Source of the DNA: a virus
Length of the DNA: 64,000 bases
Strand: one strand, 5' to 3'
Virus record (IMG/VR): IMGVR_UViG_3300043788_000131
Coordinates: 37,798-101,797 of that record
The position numbers and the translations under genes were made by a program. How positions within the stretch are numbered: position 1 is the first letter of the stretch; the number at the start of each line of letters is the position of its first letter. A model generated the notes under the pieces. It saw nothing but the letters and a program-made list of their open reading frames with translations. It was not told the origin of the DNA and ran no database searches. Below are positions 8,356-17,959 of this stretch, one piece after another.

Positions 8356-9348
8356 TTACGCTGCCGAGTCCCAGAACACGACGCGCGCGTTCAGGGCATC
8401 GGTGTGCACAAGGCCAAAGCCTCCCAGGTAGTACCAAGCAATACCCCGCGAGCGACCGTAGTCGCCGGGGATCTTTGCTCGGATTTCCTCGGGGATGCAG
8501 ATCGCTTCAGTGACGGTGTCACCGCCCATGAAGATGGCCCAGGACGAGAGATTGTTGGTCCACGCCTGCGCGACGTTGCCCCACGGATCGTAGGACGTCG
8601 CGTTTGCTGCTCCACCTTTCGGAATGAACGTCTGTTCAACGTATCTGGTGGACTCGTAACGGCCGATTTCGCCGTTAAAGATGTGCGCGAGACCCGTCTC
8701 CGTGTACTGATGAATAGTTTCTAAGCTATTCTTGAAGTTACGGAAGGTTGACGGATTCGACACGCAGACGTAGTCGTCGGCCGTGTAGGGCGGAATGTTC
8801 CGCTCTTTCATGGCGTCGACGAGCGCCTTGACATGCCCCGTGCCGAGCGCGACGTTATTTGTCACCGAGGCTGTGCCGTTGGTGTCCAAATTGATCGCGG
8901 TCGTTGATGTGCCAGACGACGGCTCCGCACGAAGAACCGTATTCTTGAACTGCAGATACGATTCGATGTCGAAGTATTTTCTGGCATCATCTTTTAGGGT
9001 CTTGTCGATGATGCTCGCGACCTGATGCTTCGCGAGAGCAACAAGCTTGCCGGTGTACGGCACGCTGTTGCCTGCTTCAAACACCGTCAACTGGTGCTGA
9101 ATGATCGTGAAGCCGGTTTCAGGAAGCGGTGCGGACTCGTCGAGACGACGGCCTTGGGTGCCCACATTGCTGTAAACGTCCCAATTATACTTGTCGCCTC
9201 TGTTGAGACCTTTCTTGGTGCCATCCTCCGCGTCGCAAAGCTGACGCATCTTCGTGAGGGGCTGTACCTGCTGACGAAGCACATCGCTGAGCTCGTCAGA
9301 GTACATGTAGCCACCCTCGGTGGGGATAGCCCAGAGTTGTCCTGCCAT
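8356..9348 (-). CDS. Major capsid protein (N4-gp56-like HK97 fold)
   Basis: 330 residues. The ATG at 9348 has AAGGAG 8 bp upstream. The C-terminal region WAIFMGGDTVTEAICIPEEI ... KIPGDYGRSRG ... WYYLGGFGLVH is the conserved end of N4-gp56-type major capsid proteins; the central KALVDAMKERNIPPYTADDY and CVSNPSTFRNFK also fit that family. It follows the scaffold-like gene (9388-10794), the usual order. It would form the shell hexamers and pentamers. Confidence 0.88.
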   Translation of the reverse strand: MAGQLWAIPTEGGYMYSDELSDVLRQQVQPLTKMRQLCDAEDGTKKGLNRGDKYNWDVYSNVGTQGRRLDESAPLPETGFTIIQHQLTVFEAGNSVPYTGKLVALAKHQVASIIDKTLKDDARKYFDIESYLQFKNTVLRAEPSSGTSTTAINLDTNGTASVTNNVALGTGHVKALVDAMKERNIPPYTADDYVCVSNPSTFRNFKNSLETIHQYTETGLAHIFNGEIGRYESTRYVEQTFIPKGGAANATSYDPWGNVAQAWTNNLSSWAIFMGGDTVTEAICIPEEIRAKIPGDYGRSRGIAWYYLGGFGLVHTDALNARVVFWDSAA

Positions 9349-9387
9349 GGGGCAAGCTCCTTCTCTGCTTGTCCCGTTTGTTTGGTG

Positions 9388-10794
9388 TTAGATGCCGAGA
9401 ACCTGACCGCGCTTGCCGGCGCGATTCGCTTTCATCTGTTCGACGATTGCGGATCGGTCGCGCGGCGCGGCGGCCGCTTGCTGCGGCTGTCGTGGCACTG
9501 CTGAACGGGACGGCTGTGGCTGGATGGCCTCGCGTCTTGCATCGCGATTGACGACGATGCGCGGCGCGCCGCGTTGCGGGTCCGGGAGTGCCGGATCGGC
9601 CGGGGTTGCTGGTGCTTTGATCCCGCGCCATTCACCCACGGCGCGCGCAGCCTCGTTCAAGAGAACGTCAGGCGGACGCACGGCATGGCCGTTTGCACGG
9701 TAGTACTTGTGGGCCGAGGCGATGTCGGCTGGTGTTGTCGCTCGCCCTTCCACAAGGTTGGCGGGATCGAGCCCAAGCGCGACCAAGTCTTCCGCTTGCA
9801 AGTCGTACATTTGCCGCTCAAGAGCGGCCTGTGCGAGCTTGTCGGTCGCGAACTCGGGGTGGTCCTTCTTGAAGCTGTCGAGCACCTTCGCCGTGCGCGC
9901 ACCGTCATCACGCATGCGCTCATTGACGAGGGCGTTCTGAACCTCTTGGCGGACCTGATCCGGTTTTGCTCCCGCCATTCCTGCGATGGTGTTTCGCAAG
10001 AGGTCGCGGGCTTGTGCCGGATCGTCGCCGAACTGGATTGCCTCGATCAGCTTGGCGATCTGCTCGTCCTGGTTTTGGGCGGCAGGGTCAGGCTGTGGCT
10101 GTTCGGCTGGTTGCGTCTCTGGGGCGGCTTGGTGACCGTCCTGGGCCGGACGCGAAGCCCTAGTTCTGATCGAGGACTCAAGCTCGTTGATCTCCTTGAG
10201 CTTGGCCTTTGCAGCGTCGAGGATGTTGTCAGAAGCGAGCGCGATCTGCGCGTGCTTGACCAAATCCTCCTGCGATAATTCCATTTCCTTGCCGTTGACC
10301 TTGACCTTGAAGGTCGGCGGCGCGCGCTCTGGTTGATCAGGGTGCGCCAGATTTGGCGTACCCTCCGCACTTGCGACACTTGCGTCATCGGAAGTGTCTG
10401 GCGCGTCTGGGTTTTCCGGTGCCAACGGTTCGGCACCCGCTGCCTGTCGGAAGTCCTCCGGTAGGCCGCCGGAGCGCACGAAATCTTGGATGTCGTCGGT
10501 CTCGGGCTCATTCCTCTCGGCGCGGAATCGCGCGGTGATCGCGGCGCGCGTGTCGTCGTGCTTGCTGCGCACGGTCGGTGCCGGGCGTCCGGTGCTATCT
10601 GGCTGGGTTCCGGTGCTATTTGGCTGCGCGCCTGCGCCTGGATCTTGCGGCGAGCCGTCACCGGGCCCGAGTACAGCCTCAGTCTCGCCACCTGGAATCG
10701 GCCCCTGCGCCCCCTTTGCTCTTGTGTCCGCCTCTGCGGCCTGTGCCGCCTGCTGCGGCGTGTTCTGATGCGGCGTAACAACGGTGTCAGGCAT
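9388..10794 (-). CDS. Probable scaffolding protein
   Basis: 468 residues, start at the ATG at 10794 with GGGGAG 6 bp upstream; a TTG 12 bp earlier lacks that site. The N-terminal 170 residues are disordered, Gly/Pro/Gln/Asp-rich. The middle (about 170-350) is charged and helical (KVKVNGKEMELSQEDLVKHA, then ALVNERMRDDGARTAKVLDS). The C-terminus is basic (RDRSAIVEQMKANRAGKRGQ). A charged, coiled protein with a basic tail just before the major capsid gene is the classic scaffold. No protease motif is seen. Confidence 0.8.
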   Translation of the reverse strand: MPDTVVTPHQNTPQQAAQAAEADTRAKGAQGPIPGGETEAVLGPGDGSPQDPGAGAQPNSTGTQPDSTGRPAPTVRSKHDDTRAAITARFRAERNEPETDDIQDFVRSGGLPEDFRQAAGAEPLAPENPDAPDTSDDASVASAEGTPNLAHPDQPERAPPTFKVKVNGKEMELSQEDLVKHAQIALASDNILDAAKAKLKEINELESSIRTRASRPAQDGHQAAPETQPAEQPQPDPAAQNQDEQIAKLIEAIQFGDDPAQARDLLRNTIAGMAGAKPDQVRQEVQNALVNERMRDDGARTAKVLDSFKKDHPEFATDKLAQAALERQMYDLQAEDLVALGLDPANLVEGRATTPADIASAHKYYRANGHAVRPPDVLLNEAARAVGEWRGIKAPATPADPALPDPQRGAPRIVVNRDARREAIQPQPSRSAVPRQPQQAAAAPRDRSAIVEQMKANRAGKRGQVLGI

Positions 10795-10809
10795 TGGGCT
10801 CCCCAAATG

Positions 10810-10834
10810 AAAAAGGCCGCCGGAATGGCGGCCT
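10810..10834 (-). terminator. Intrinsic terminator upstream of the scaffold gene
   Basis: Minus-strand stem AGGCCGCC / GGCGGCCT, 5-nt loop, then five T. It separates the tail-spike gene (10892-13699) from the scaffold gene. Confidence 0.85.
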
Positions 10835-10838
10835 CTGC

Positions 10839-10864
10839 GTTCTTGGTACAGGTTCTTGGTACAG
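10839..10864. repeat. 13-bp perfect tandem repeat
   Basis: GTTCTTGGTACAG occurs twice head-to-tail at 10839-10851 and 10852-10864, between the stop of the tail-spike gene and the terminator. No function is evident. Confidence 0.7.
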
Positions 10865-10891
10865 GTTTAGTCGGACCAGGACGGCGCGAGA

Positions 10892-13699
10892 TTAGGACGC
10901 TATGAAGTTGTGCGCGCCTGCAAGGTGTCCGTATTCAAACAGATCGTATTTGATCATGCCCGCATCGGTGATGATCTCGATGATGACAATCGGCATCTGA
11001 GCAAGGTTGTCGCCAGCCATGGTGTTGTCGTAGTACCATTCCAAATAACCGAAGATCCAATCGCCTACGGCCATGGCAGGAAGCGAATCGCCAGTTACTG
11101 AGCCCGACCAAGAGCCGGCCGACCAGGATCGCACCCCCGCCGTCTTCACGTTCACGCCGAGGGTGCGGGCATACCCCACGAACGCGGGGGTGTAGCCCTG
11201 AAGCGAGTCGCAAAACAGATTTTCGGAGCCGTTGGCGCCGGTGTAGGCCCGCAGGACGTTGATATTGATCGACGTAAGCGTCCCTCGGACCTGCATGTTG
11301 TTCGTCGCGCCGAGGAGCGGGGACACGTTCCCCGTCAATACAATGTGCCCGTAAGTGAAGCCAGGACCCCCGTCGCGGCTCGGGTTGCTGCCCATCTGCC
11401 AGTTCTGAAGGAGGTGGTGACCGCGGCAATTCTTGACTGTGATCTTCGGATAGGGATGGACCGCGATGATAGAGGGCAACGGGAAAGCGCTGGGCAAGCT
11501 GCCCTGCGTCCAACTCGGCAAGCTGGTCAGCGTGGTGTCGATCAAGATATTTCCGGTGCCAGCGACGCCCGGCGTATCGCTGCGCACGTTCAGGACCGTG
11601 AAGAACGGCGGACTTTGAAAGAACCCGCCCTCGGAAAACGCGCACCGCACCCCAGGAGCCGCCCACGGCACGAGGCTGGCGGGGCCGGTATTTGGTATCG
11701 AAAAAGTGCCGTTGGAAAACGTAAATGCAGAAATGTTGTTGGCATTTCCGAAGGAGTTTCCCCATCCCGTGAAGCTGATCACGTCGACGTAGCTGTTCTC
11801 GATATAAATGCTTTCAAAGGGACCGTTGCTGCGCGGCCCCGGCGTCAAATTGCCGATATAGGAGTCTCTGATGTAGGTGTCCTTCGGCGTGCCGTTGAGA
11901 TTGCCGATGTTGCAGCCGTCGATGATCAGTTGCTGCACTGACGAGCTCTGGAATAGAAGGGTGTTGTAGTAGCCGGTGATCTCGCAATTTCGGAACGTCA
12001 GCCGCTCGATGCACTTGTCGACCTCGATGTCGCCGCCCCCCTGGATGAGGCAGTTCTCGAAGGTGATGGACTTTGCCTGTGACGGTATCGGGAAGTTGCT
12101 CGATTGCAGCCCCGGCCATTTGCAGTCCCGATAGTATTTGTTCATGACGGGCGGCATGTCGCTACCGCCGAGGAAGGTCACGCCAAAGCAGGAAACGTCG
12201 CACTCCCACTGGCCGCCGAACATCTTAGTCATGTTCCAGACCGTGGCCGGACCGCCTTCATTCACGCCGAAAGAGTTGGCCGTGTATGCCGGATAGGTGG
12301 ACAAATACGGACCACCTCGCAGATAACTGTTTAAGAAAATCACGCCGCCGCTGACGGTGGTTACCTGTACGAACTCCATGAAGTACGGATTAGGAGGGAT
12401 GCCGCCGGCCTCGATGTCGAGTGCGCCTAGCAGCAGCCAATCACCCACGCTGAATTTTGAAGCGTCGCCGGAGTTGACTAGAGTCAGTTGAGTACTGTTC
12501 TGGCCGGCGCTCTGCACTAGAGCGGAGTTTGCTGCCCCATATTGATCATTGGTTCCGCCGAACTGGTTCAGGTTCCCGCTCAGCGACGCGCCGTAGCCAA
12601 AGATGGTGAGCTTCTTAATTCCGCGCCACAGGCCGTTCGAGTTTGAAACTGAGGTGTACGTGCCCGGCGGAATATAAAGAGCGACTTCTTTGCCCTGATA
12701 GGCTTCGGTAAAGGCCTGGAAAGCGGCGCCATCATCGCCACCATTGCCCAGCGCGCCGAAATCTTTGATGTTCACCAAGCCGCCCGAGATCGCACTGGGG
12801 TTGACGTAAGTGAGCGGCGTCCAAAGAACGATCTGCGAGATCGGCGTGAAGCCGGCTGGAAGCGTCAATCCGGTGGCCGTTGGGTCTACCGTGGCCCCGT
12901 CGCCGTTGCGGGCGAACTGCCCGATGATCCGCGATGTCGTTACGTTTATAGTAAAGGTTACGCCGCCGGTGCCGGCTCCCGGATCGTTGGCGGGATCACC
13001 ATTCCAGCTTCCGCCGGGGGGCTTGACCCAAATCAGCTTCGCGACCGGATCAACCGCGACGTAATAGGTCCCGTTCGGGGTTGACCCCGTGTTTCTGTGT
13101 CCGTTTGGCGCTGGTGGCTGGGCGTTGTTTTCAAAGTAGTAGTAGCCCGTGCCGTCAGCATAGAACCCAATCCCGAGTCCGAGGTAGTCGAGAAACATCG
13201 CATTGCCGGTGGGATTCCCGTCAATGCCGATGCCGAACCCGGAACTGCCGTCGAGCACGGTGAAATTCTGACCGATGGCGAATACATATTTCTGAGCGGT
13301 TGGAAGCGTGCTTGCGCTCCTAACTCCCGCTACGCCCACATCACCCGTGACGATATTGGGATACGCGGCGTCTGATCTCTGCGCCGTCAGATTGGAATTA
13401 GAAAAGATGACGGCCGGATTCGAGAGGTTGGGCGACCACGCAAAAGACGGTATCCGAGCTAGCGAGATCAGTTGCGTAGTCGGGTTCCACCAAAGCTGCC
13501 CGGCCTGCAGAAAAACTGGCGCTATGGTCGAGATCGTAATACCGCCGCTGCCTGCGCCCGCGCCCGCATAGAGCTCGGTGAGCATTGCGTTCAGTTTGTC
13601 GACGGCCTCATTCCACTTGTCGCCGAACTCTTGGCCGAGGCCAGTGTTGGGGCCGCTGAATGGCTCGACAAGGTTCTTGTTGATGGTCTGCCGGGCCAT
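10892..13699 (-). CDS. Tail spike with pectate-lyase-like beta-helix domain
   Basis: 935 residues. Residues 1-47 (MARQTINKNLVEP ... WNEAVDKLNAMLTELYAG) form a virion-anchor module that is also found on the protein at 36958-37578. Around residue 310, VNIKDFGALGNGGDDGAAFQ and ALYIPPGTY mark the start of a pectate-lyase-superfamily right-handed beta-helix. The following 350 residues repeat short beta rungs (LTFRNCEITGYYNTLLFQ, LIIDGCNIGNLNG). The last 150 residues look like a receptor-binding or trimerisation domain. Likely binds and possibly cleaves host surface polysaccharide; catalytic residues cannot be assigned by eye. Confidence 0.82.
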   Translation of the reverse strand: MARQTINKNLVEPFSGPNTGLGQEFGDKWNEAVDKLNAMLTELYAGAGAGSGGITISTIAPVFLQAGQLWWNPTTQLISLARIPSFAWSPNLSNPAVIFSNSNLTAQRSDAAYPNIVTGDVGVAGVRSASTLPTAQKYVFAIGQNFTVLDGSSGFGIGIDGNPTGNAMFLDYLGLGIGFYADGTGYYYFENNAQPPAPNGHRNTGSTPNGTYYVAVDPVAKLIWVKPPGGSWNGDPANDPGAGTGGVTFTINVTTSRIIGQFARNGDGATVDPTATGLTLPAGFTPISQIVLWTPLTYVNPSAISGGLVNIKDFGALGNGGDDGAAFQAFTEAYQGKEVALYIPPGTYTSVSNSNGLWRGIKKLTIFGYGASLSGNLNQFGGTNDQYGAANSALVQSAGQNSTQLTLVNSGDASKFSVGDWLLLGALDIEAGGIPPNPYFMEFVQVTTVSGGVIFLNSYLRGGPYLSTYPAYTANSFGVNEGGPATVWNMTKMFGGQWECDVSCFGVTFLGGSDMPPVMNKYYRDCKWPGLQSSNFPIPSQAKSITFENCLIQGGGDIEVDKCIERLTFRNCEITGYYNTLLFQSSSVQQLIIDGCNIGNLNGTPKDTYIRDSYIGNLTPGPRSNGPFESIYIENSYVDVISFTGWGNSFGNANNISAFTFSNGTFSIPNTGPASLVPWAAPGVRCAFSEGGFFQSPPFFTVLNVRSDTPGVAGTGNILIDTTLTSLPSWTQGSLPSAFPLPSIIAVHPYPKITVKNCRGHHLLQNWQMGSNPSRDGGPGFTYGHIVLTGNVSPLLGATNNMQVRGTLTSININVLRAYTGANGSENLFCDSLQGYTPAFVGYARTLGVNVKTAGVRSWSAGSWSGSVTGDSLPAMAVGDWIFGYLEWYYDNTMAGDNLAQMPIVIIEIITDAGMIKYDLFEYGHLAGAHNFIAS

Positions 13700-13709
13700 G
13701 GCACGCGCC

Positions 13710-14606
13710 CTAATCAGACCAGGACGTCGGATAGCCCCAGAAGCGATACCAGTCCGCCTTGAGCGTCTCGTAGAAGATGCGGTTGAGTGCTGCCGCCCAT
13801 GGCGGCGTGCCGCCGCTCCCGGCGTTTCCGCTCACGAAGATCGGCTGCTCTTTGATGTCGAACTGATTGTCGGCCCCGAGTCTGATCCCCTTGAACGTGC
13901 CAACGCTGGAGCCAACGCCGATATGGGCTTTGGTAGCACCGATCGGGAACAGCGTGCCGCAGTTGACGAAGTCGCAGAAGTCAACCGCGACGTTGAGGAT
14001 GTTCTGCCCGGCCCACGCCGGCTCCAGGTCGAGGTTCGACTGCCCGGCGTTGGAGAACGTGCTGTTGGTGATCTTCACCCCATTGACGTCGATCAGCGAC
14101 GCGTTCTGTCGGTAGTTGCTGTCGAACACGACGTCGTTGATCGTGAGGTTGCTGGCGCCGATGGCTGTGAGGCCGTCACCGAAGCATTGGCTGACGGTCA
14201 ATCCGCCGTTGATCGTGACGTTCTTCGCCGCCGGGCCAAGGCCGATGCCGAAGCCCCACTGCCCTGCCGCGCCGCGAACGACGGGGTTTCCTGCGCCGCG
14301 GTCGCCGATGATCTTGCCCTTCCCGGTGATGACAAGGCCGTCCACGTTCTGCGCGAGCAGGATGACGTAGTGATCGGCCGCATTCGGGATGGCCTGGAGC
14401 GTGCCGTCGATCTGGAACGTGATCCCCGACTTCAGGGCGATGCCTGTGCGGCTGCTATAGTAGAGAGTTGGGCTGGCGATCGGGTTGATCCGGCATGTCG
14501 TGGCCTCCGGCACCCGCACGGTGTCGCCAGCTTTCGCGGCGTTGACCGCCGCCTGGACCGCCGCGGTGTCGTCCGTACCGGCGCCATAGACGTTTATTAC
14601 AGACAT
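13710..14606 (-). CDS. Beta-helix (pectate-lyase-like) protein, second spike candidate
   Basis: 298 residues, ATG at 14606 with AAGGAG 8 bp upstream. It opens directly with the spike-type sequence VYGAGTDDTAAVQAAVNAAK and continues with beta-helix rungs (GLVITGKGKIIGDRG, LTINDVVFDSNYRQN, VKITNSTFSNAGQSN). It lacks the anchor module of its neighbour, whose start lies 10 bp past its stop. It may be a depolymerase or a second spike assembling on the first. Confidence 0.75.
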   Translation of the reverse strand: MSVINVYGAGTDDTAAVQAAVNAAKAGDTVRVPEATTCRINPIASPTLYYSSRTGIALKSGITFQIDGTLQAIPNAADHYVILLAQNVDGLVITGKGKIIGDRGAGNPVVRGAAGQWGFGIGLGPAAKNVTINGGLTVSQCFGDGLTAIGASNLTINDVVFDSNYRQNASLIDVNGVKITNSTFSNAGQSNLDLEPAWAGQNILNVAVDFCDFVNCGTLFPIGATKAHIGVGSSVGTFKGIRLGADNQFDIKEQPIFVSGNAGSGGTPPWAAALNRIFYETLKADWYRFWGYPTSWSD

Positions 14607-14619
14607 TCGCCCGCTCCTT

Positions 14620-15018
14620 TTATGCTCCGCCGGAGCCCGGTGGCTCGTCGATCAGCCCGAGATCGACCGCGACGCTCTGCCCGTCCGGCCCCTGCTCCAT
14701 GAGAATGTCGAGCACCTCCTGGCGCTCTTTCTCGGTCATGTGCTGGTCGACGTTGACGCCCTCGTTGATGAAGGAGCGGACCTCCCGCATGAAAATATCG
14801 TAGGCGCGCACGCGAGCCTGAAACTCGCGAAACTCCTTCGCCTCGTACTCCTGATCGACCAGGGCTAGTGCGGCGAGGGCTTCGGCGGCCTCGCCGCGCA
14901 GGCGCCGGTAGACGTGCACGAACCAGCCCGGCGCGAGACTGGAAATCTCCGCTTCGAGTTCGGCGCTGTCTTTGATCAGTTTGAGTTCAGCAAGCGACGC
15001 AATCGGGTCGTCCGCCAT
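14620..15018 (-). CDS. Unknown helical phage protein
   Basis: 132 residues, highly helical and charged (LAELKLIKDSAELEAEISSL, MTEKERQEVLDILMEQGPDG), ending Gly/Pro-rich. No membrane segment. It lies between the GWRG-repeat gene group and the beta-helix gene. A chaperone or assembly helper for the neighbouring fibres is conceivable but not shown. Confidence 0.6.
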   Translation of the reverse strand: MADDPIASLAELKLIKDSAELEAEISSLAPGWFVHVYRRLRGEAAEALAALALVDQEYEAKEFREFQARVRAYDIFMREVRSFINEGVNVDQHMTEKERQEVLDILMEQGPDGQSVAVDLGLIDEPPGSGGA

Positions 15019-15019
15019 C

Positions 15020-15271
15020 TTAGCGCCCAGGCTTCGGCGGTATGTGCTGGTAGCGTTTTGGGTCGTAATGCCTGCTCAGCATCCTCGCCAAACCTCGTTC
15101 CAGTTGACCGTCAGTCATCTGGTCGACGGCACTCCAAATCGTGTTGGCGCCTTCGGCGCGAGTCCCTTGGTCGAACCATCTGCGGATGTCGTGATGCTCG
15201 ATGTGACTGAGTATTTCTTCGTAGATACCCTTCTCGCTCATCATCCAAGCTTTGTTGGCCTTCTCGCTCAT
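15020..15271 (-). CDS. Small unknown helical protein
   Basis: 83 residues starting MSEKANKAWMMSEKG. Its ATG at 15271 overlaps the stop of the 891-residue repeat protein (ATGA), indicating translational coupling. Helical and charged, with SHIEHHDIRRWFDQG and RMLSRHYDPKRYQ. Unknown function; a folding partner of the coupled repeat protein is a reasonable guess. Confidence 0.6.
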   Translation of the reverse strand: MSEKANKAWMMSEKGIYEEILSHIEHHDIRRWFDQGTRAEGANTIWSAVDQMTDGQLERGLARMLSRHYDPKRYQHIPPKPGR

Positions 15272-17943
15272 CCTCCCCCTCCTTTGATCCCCAGGGCCGC
15301 GAGCGCGCGTAGCGCGTCGGCCATGTCGTCTTCGTCTGTGTTCTGCTGCTGCGCCTGGGCGGCCTGGAGCGCGCGCACCGCGGCGATTGCGTCGCCGAGC
15401 TCACGGGCGTCGGCCATCTGCCGTGCGAGGCCTGCCGCATCCGGCGGCGTGTATTCGCGGAACGATGGCAGGCCGGCCGAGGTGACGATGCGCGGCGGTC
15501 CGCGGAATATCTCTTGCGGCGGAGGCTCGACCGGCGCGCGTGTGCCGGGCACCTGCGCGTTGCGGCGCCGCTCCTCTTCCCACTTGACGCGGTCCCAGAT
15601 CGGCCAGACCGGCGGCTTACGCTCCTCGACGTCCCACGGCGGCTGCGGGAATTGCTTCGGCAGGACGCGCTTGCCGCCGCCAGGAACGAGTGCGGCCGGG
15701 AAGATGACTACCTGCGGCGGCCAGCTTGCCCACTGCTGCTCGATCGCCGGGAACGGCTTGGTGAACCGATCGACCTCGTAGCCGCGCCAGCCGTCAGGAG
15801 TGAAGAACTTGACGAATTCCGGCAGCCACGCTGCCCATTGCTGTTCGTGGGCCGGCGGATAGTGCTTGGTGAAGACGTCAACTTCGTAGCCGCGCCATCC
15901 ATCCGGGAGGAGGCTGACAATCTTGCCTTGCGGTGTGAACGAGGACCATTGCTGTTCGCTTGCTGGCGGATAGTGCTTCGTGAAAGCGTCGGTCTCAAAC
16001 CCGCGCCAGCCTTCCGGCAAGGTGCTGAAGATCTTGGTCTGTGGGAACCAACTTGCTTGGGAAATAATGAAGATGCTGTGGAACGCCACGTCGCCCGACA
16101 TGACCGGAACGGGCACGATACTGGACGACACAGTCGGCCAAGCGTCCCACTTCTGATGGGCGACCGGGAACGGCTTCGCGAATATGTCGGTCTCGAAGCC
16201 CCGCCAACCTTCCGGGAAGGCGGTCGCGACGATCACAATCTTCTGTGCCGGCCATGGCGCCCATTGCTGTAGCGCGACCGGGAACGGCGTGACGAAGCGG
16301 TCTACCTCAAAGCCGCGCCAGCCCTCCGGGAATACCGAAGTGATGGTGCCGCGCGGCTCGAAGGCCTGGATATTCTGCTGCAGCGCCGCCGGGAACGGCT
16401 TGGCAAATCGCGGCGGCGGCTCGTTCCACGCTGTCAGAACCGTGTTGTACGGCGGGATTGTCGGCCAGGAATCGAAGCGCTGTTGTGCGGCGGCGAGCGG
16501 CTTCGTGAACCTGGGCGTCACCTCCTGCCATGCAGTGAGCACGGTGTTGTAGGGAGGTGTCGCCGGCCAGGAATCCCATTTCTGTTCGCTGGCCGGCGGG
16601 AATGCCTTGGCAAACCGATACTCGTGGGAGCCGCGCCAGCCCTCGACGAAAACGACGGTGCCGATCGTGCCTTGGGGCTCGAAAGCATCCCATCGCTGCT
16701 GTGCCGCGGGCAGTGGTGCCTTGAGGGCGTAATCGAGCTCGAAGGAATAGAAGTCGTTGAAGACCGGCGGCGTGAATGGCACCAGCGAAGTCTGCTGGTA
16801 GATGACGTAGTAGTCTGAGAACACACCGTCATCGAGGCCGCGCCAGCCTTCGGGGAACGCGACGGTGGCCGAAACCTGCTCTGCCGGCCAGCAATCCCAT
16901 TGCTGCCGGGCCGCCGGAACCGGGCTCTTGAAAGCGTAGTCGAGTTCGAATGAGTAGTAGTCGTTGAACGTCGGGGGCGTAAACGGCACCAAGCTAGTTT
17001 GCTGGTAGATCACGCACAGGTCAGAGAAAACGACATCGTCGAGGCCGCGCCAGCCTTCAGGGAAGGCCACGGTGGTTGGGAACGGGACAAAACTATCCCA
17101 TCGCTGCTGCGATGCCGGGAAGGCGACCTTGAATAGATCGACCTCGTACCCGCGCCAGCCCTCGAATGGAACGGAAATTACCGCTCCCTGGGGCTCGTAT
17201 GCGTCGAATTTCTGTTCCGCGATCGGGAACGGCTTGGCGAACTTGTAGTCCTGCTCGACCCAGGCCGTGAGCGCAGTGTTGAATAGGCCGAACGGCCATG
17301 CGTCCCAGCGCTGCTCGGTCACCGGGAATCGCGGTGCGAACCGCGGTGTCAGTTCTTCCCAGGCCGTAAGCACGGTGTTGTACGGCGGCAGCGAGGGCCA
17401 GGAATCGAACCGCTGTTCCGAGGCGGCAAATGACTTGGCGAACCGCGGCGTGAACTCTGCCCAGGCGGTCAGGACCGTGTTGTAGGGTGGCTGTGCCGTC
17501 CAGGACGCCCATTGCTGCTGCGCCGGGTTGAGCGGCGGTATCTTGTTGGCGTCTAGTTGGATACCGCGCCAGCCTTCGGGGAAGATGCTGACGATGGTGC
17601 CCGCGGGCTCGAAGCTCTCCCACTTCTGTTGGGCTGCGGCGAGCGGCACCTTGAAGGCATCGGTCTCAAAGCCGCGCCAGCCTTCCGGATTGACGACGGG
17701 GGTCGACACCGCCGGCACCACCAAGGTCGAGGCTTGCGATATAACAAAAATGTTATGAAAGCAGACATCACCGCCCATCGAGGGTACGGGGACGGGCGTC
17801 GGCGGCAACGCGATGAAACTGGTTGTCTGAACGATCACCGGCAACGTAACGACAACGTCGCTGACAATCTCAGGCGCAAGGCCCCCAGGTGGCGTCGGTG
17901 GCGGTGGTAGTATGCTGCCGATCGGGTAAAGGACTATACGCAT
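15268..17943 (-). CDS. 891-residue tandem-repeat protein (GWRG repeats)
   Basis: The protein is made almost entirely of about 17-19 degenerate repeats of roughly 40 residues. The fullest form reads PEGWRGFETDxFxKPFPxA, then QQWxxWP. I count 11 copies with GWRG. Others replace it with NTVLTAWxExTPRF or YYSFELDYAFK but keep the FPxAxQQxWDxW part. Two adjacent stretches sharing CVIYQQTSLVPFTPP-like sequence look recently duplicated. The C-terminal 130 residues (RVLPKQFPQPPWDVEERKPP, then helical Ala-rich) are non-repetitive. No signal peptide. It lies in the adhesin region; I recognise no family. A repeat fibre or virion-surface protein is inferred. Confidence 0.75.
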   Translation of the reverse strand: MRIVLYPIGSILPPPPTPPGGLAPEIVSDVVVTLPVIVQTTSFIALPPTPVPVPSMGGDVCFHNIFVISQASTLVVPAVSTPVVNPEGWRGFETDAFKVPLAAAQQKWESFEPAGTIVSIFPEGWRGIQLDANKIPPLNPAQQQWASWTAQPPYNTVLTAWAEFTPRFAKSFAASEQRFDSWPSLPPYNTVLTAWEELTPRFAPRFPVTEQRWDAWPFGLFNTALTAWVEQDYKFAKPFPIAEQKFDAYEPQGAVISVPFEGWRGYEVDLFKVAFPASQQRWDSFVPFPTTVAFPEGWRGLDDVVFSDLCVIYQQTSLVPFTPPTFNDYYSFELDYAFKSPVPAARQQWDCWPAEQVSATVAFPEGWRGLDDGVFSDYYVIYQQTSLVPFTPPVFNDFYSFELDYALKAPLPAAQQRWDAFEPQGTIGTVVFVEGWRGSHEYRFAKAFPPASEQKWDSWPATPPYNTVLTAWQEVTPRFTKPLAAAQQRFDSWPTIPPYNTVLTAWNEPPPRFAKPFPAALQQNIQAFEPRGTITSVFPEGWRGFEVDRFVTPFPVALQQWAPWPAQKIVIVATAFPEGWRGFETDIFAKPFPVAHQKWDAWPTVSSSIVPVPVMSGDVAFHSIFIISQASWFPQTKIFSTLPEGWRGFETDAFTKHYPPASEQQWSSFTPQGKIVSLLPDGWRGYEVDVFTKHYPPAHEQQWAAWLPEFVKFFTPDGWRGYEVDRFTKPFPAIEQQWASWPPQVVIFPAALVPGGGKRVLPKQFPQPPWDVEERKPPVWPIWDRVKWEEERRRNAQVPGTRAPVEPPPQEIFRGPPRIVTSAGLPSFREYTPPDAAGLARQMADARELGDAIAAVRALQAAQAQQQNTDEDDMADALRALAALGIKGGGG

Positions 17944-17959
17944 TTTCCCGACGCCTTAA

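Noticed and set aside
8356-9348. Possible capsid-fused protease or auxiliary capsid domain
   Set aside because: The length and sequence fit a plain capsid protein; no protease motif was seen here or in the scaffold gene.
15268-17943. Repeats considered as a CRISPR-like or DNA-level satellite array
   Set aside because: The repeats are degenerate in DNA, conserved at protein level and fill one open frame.
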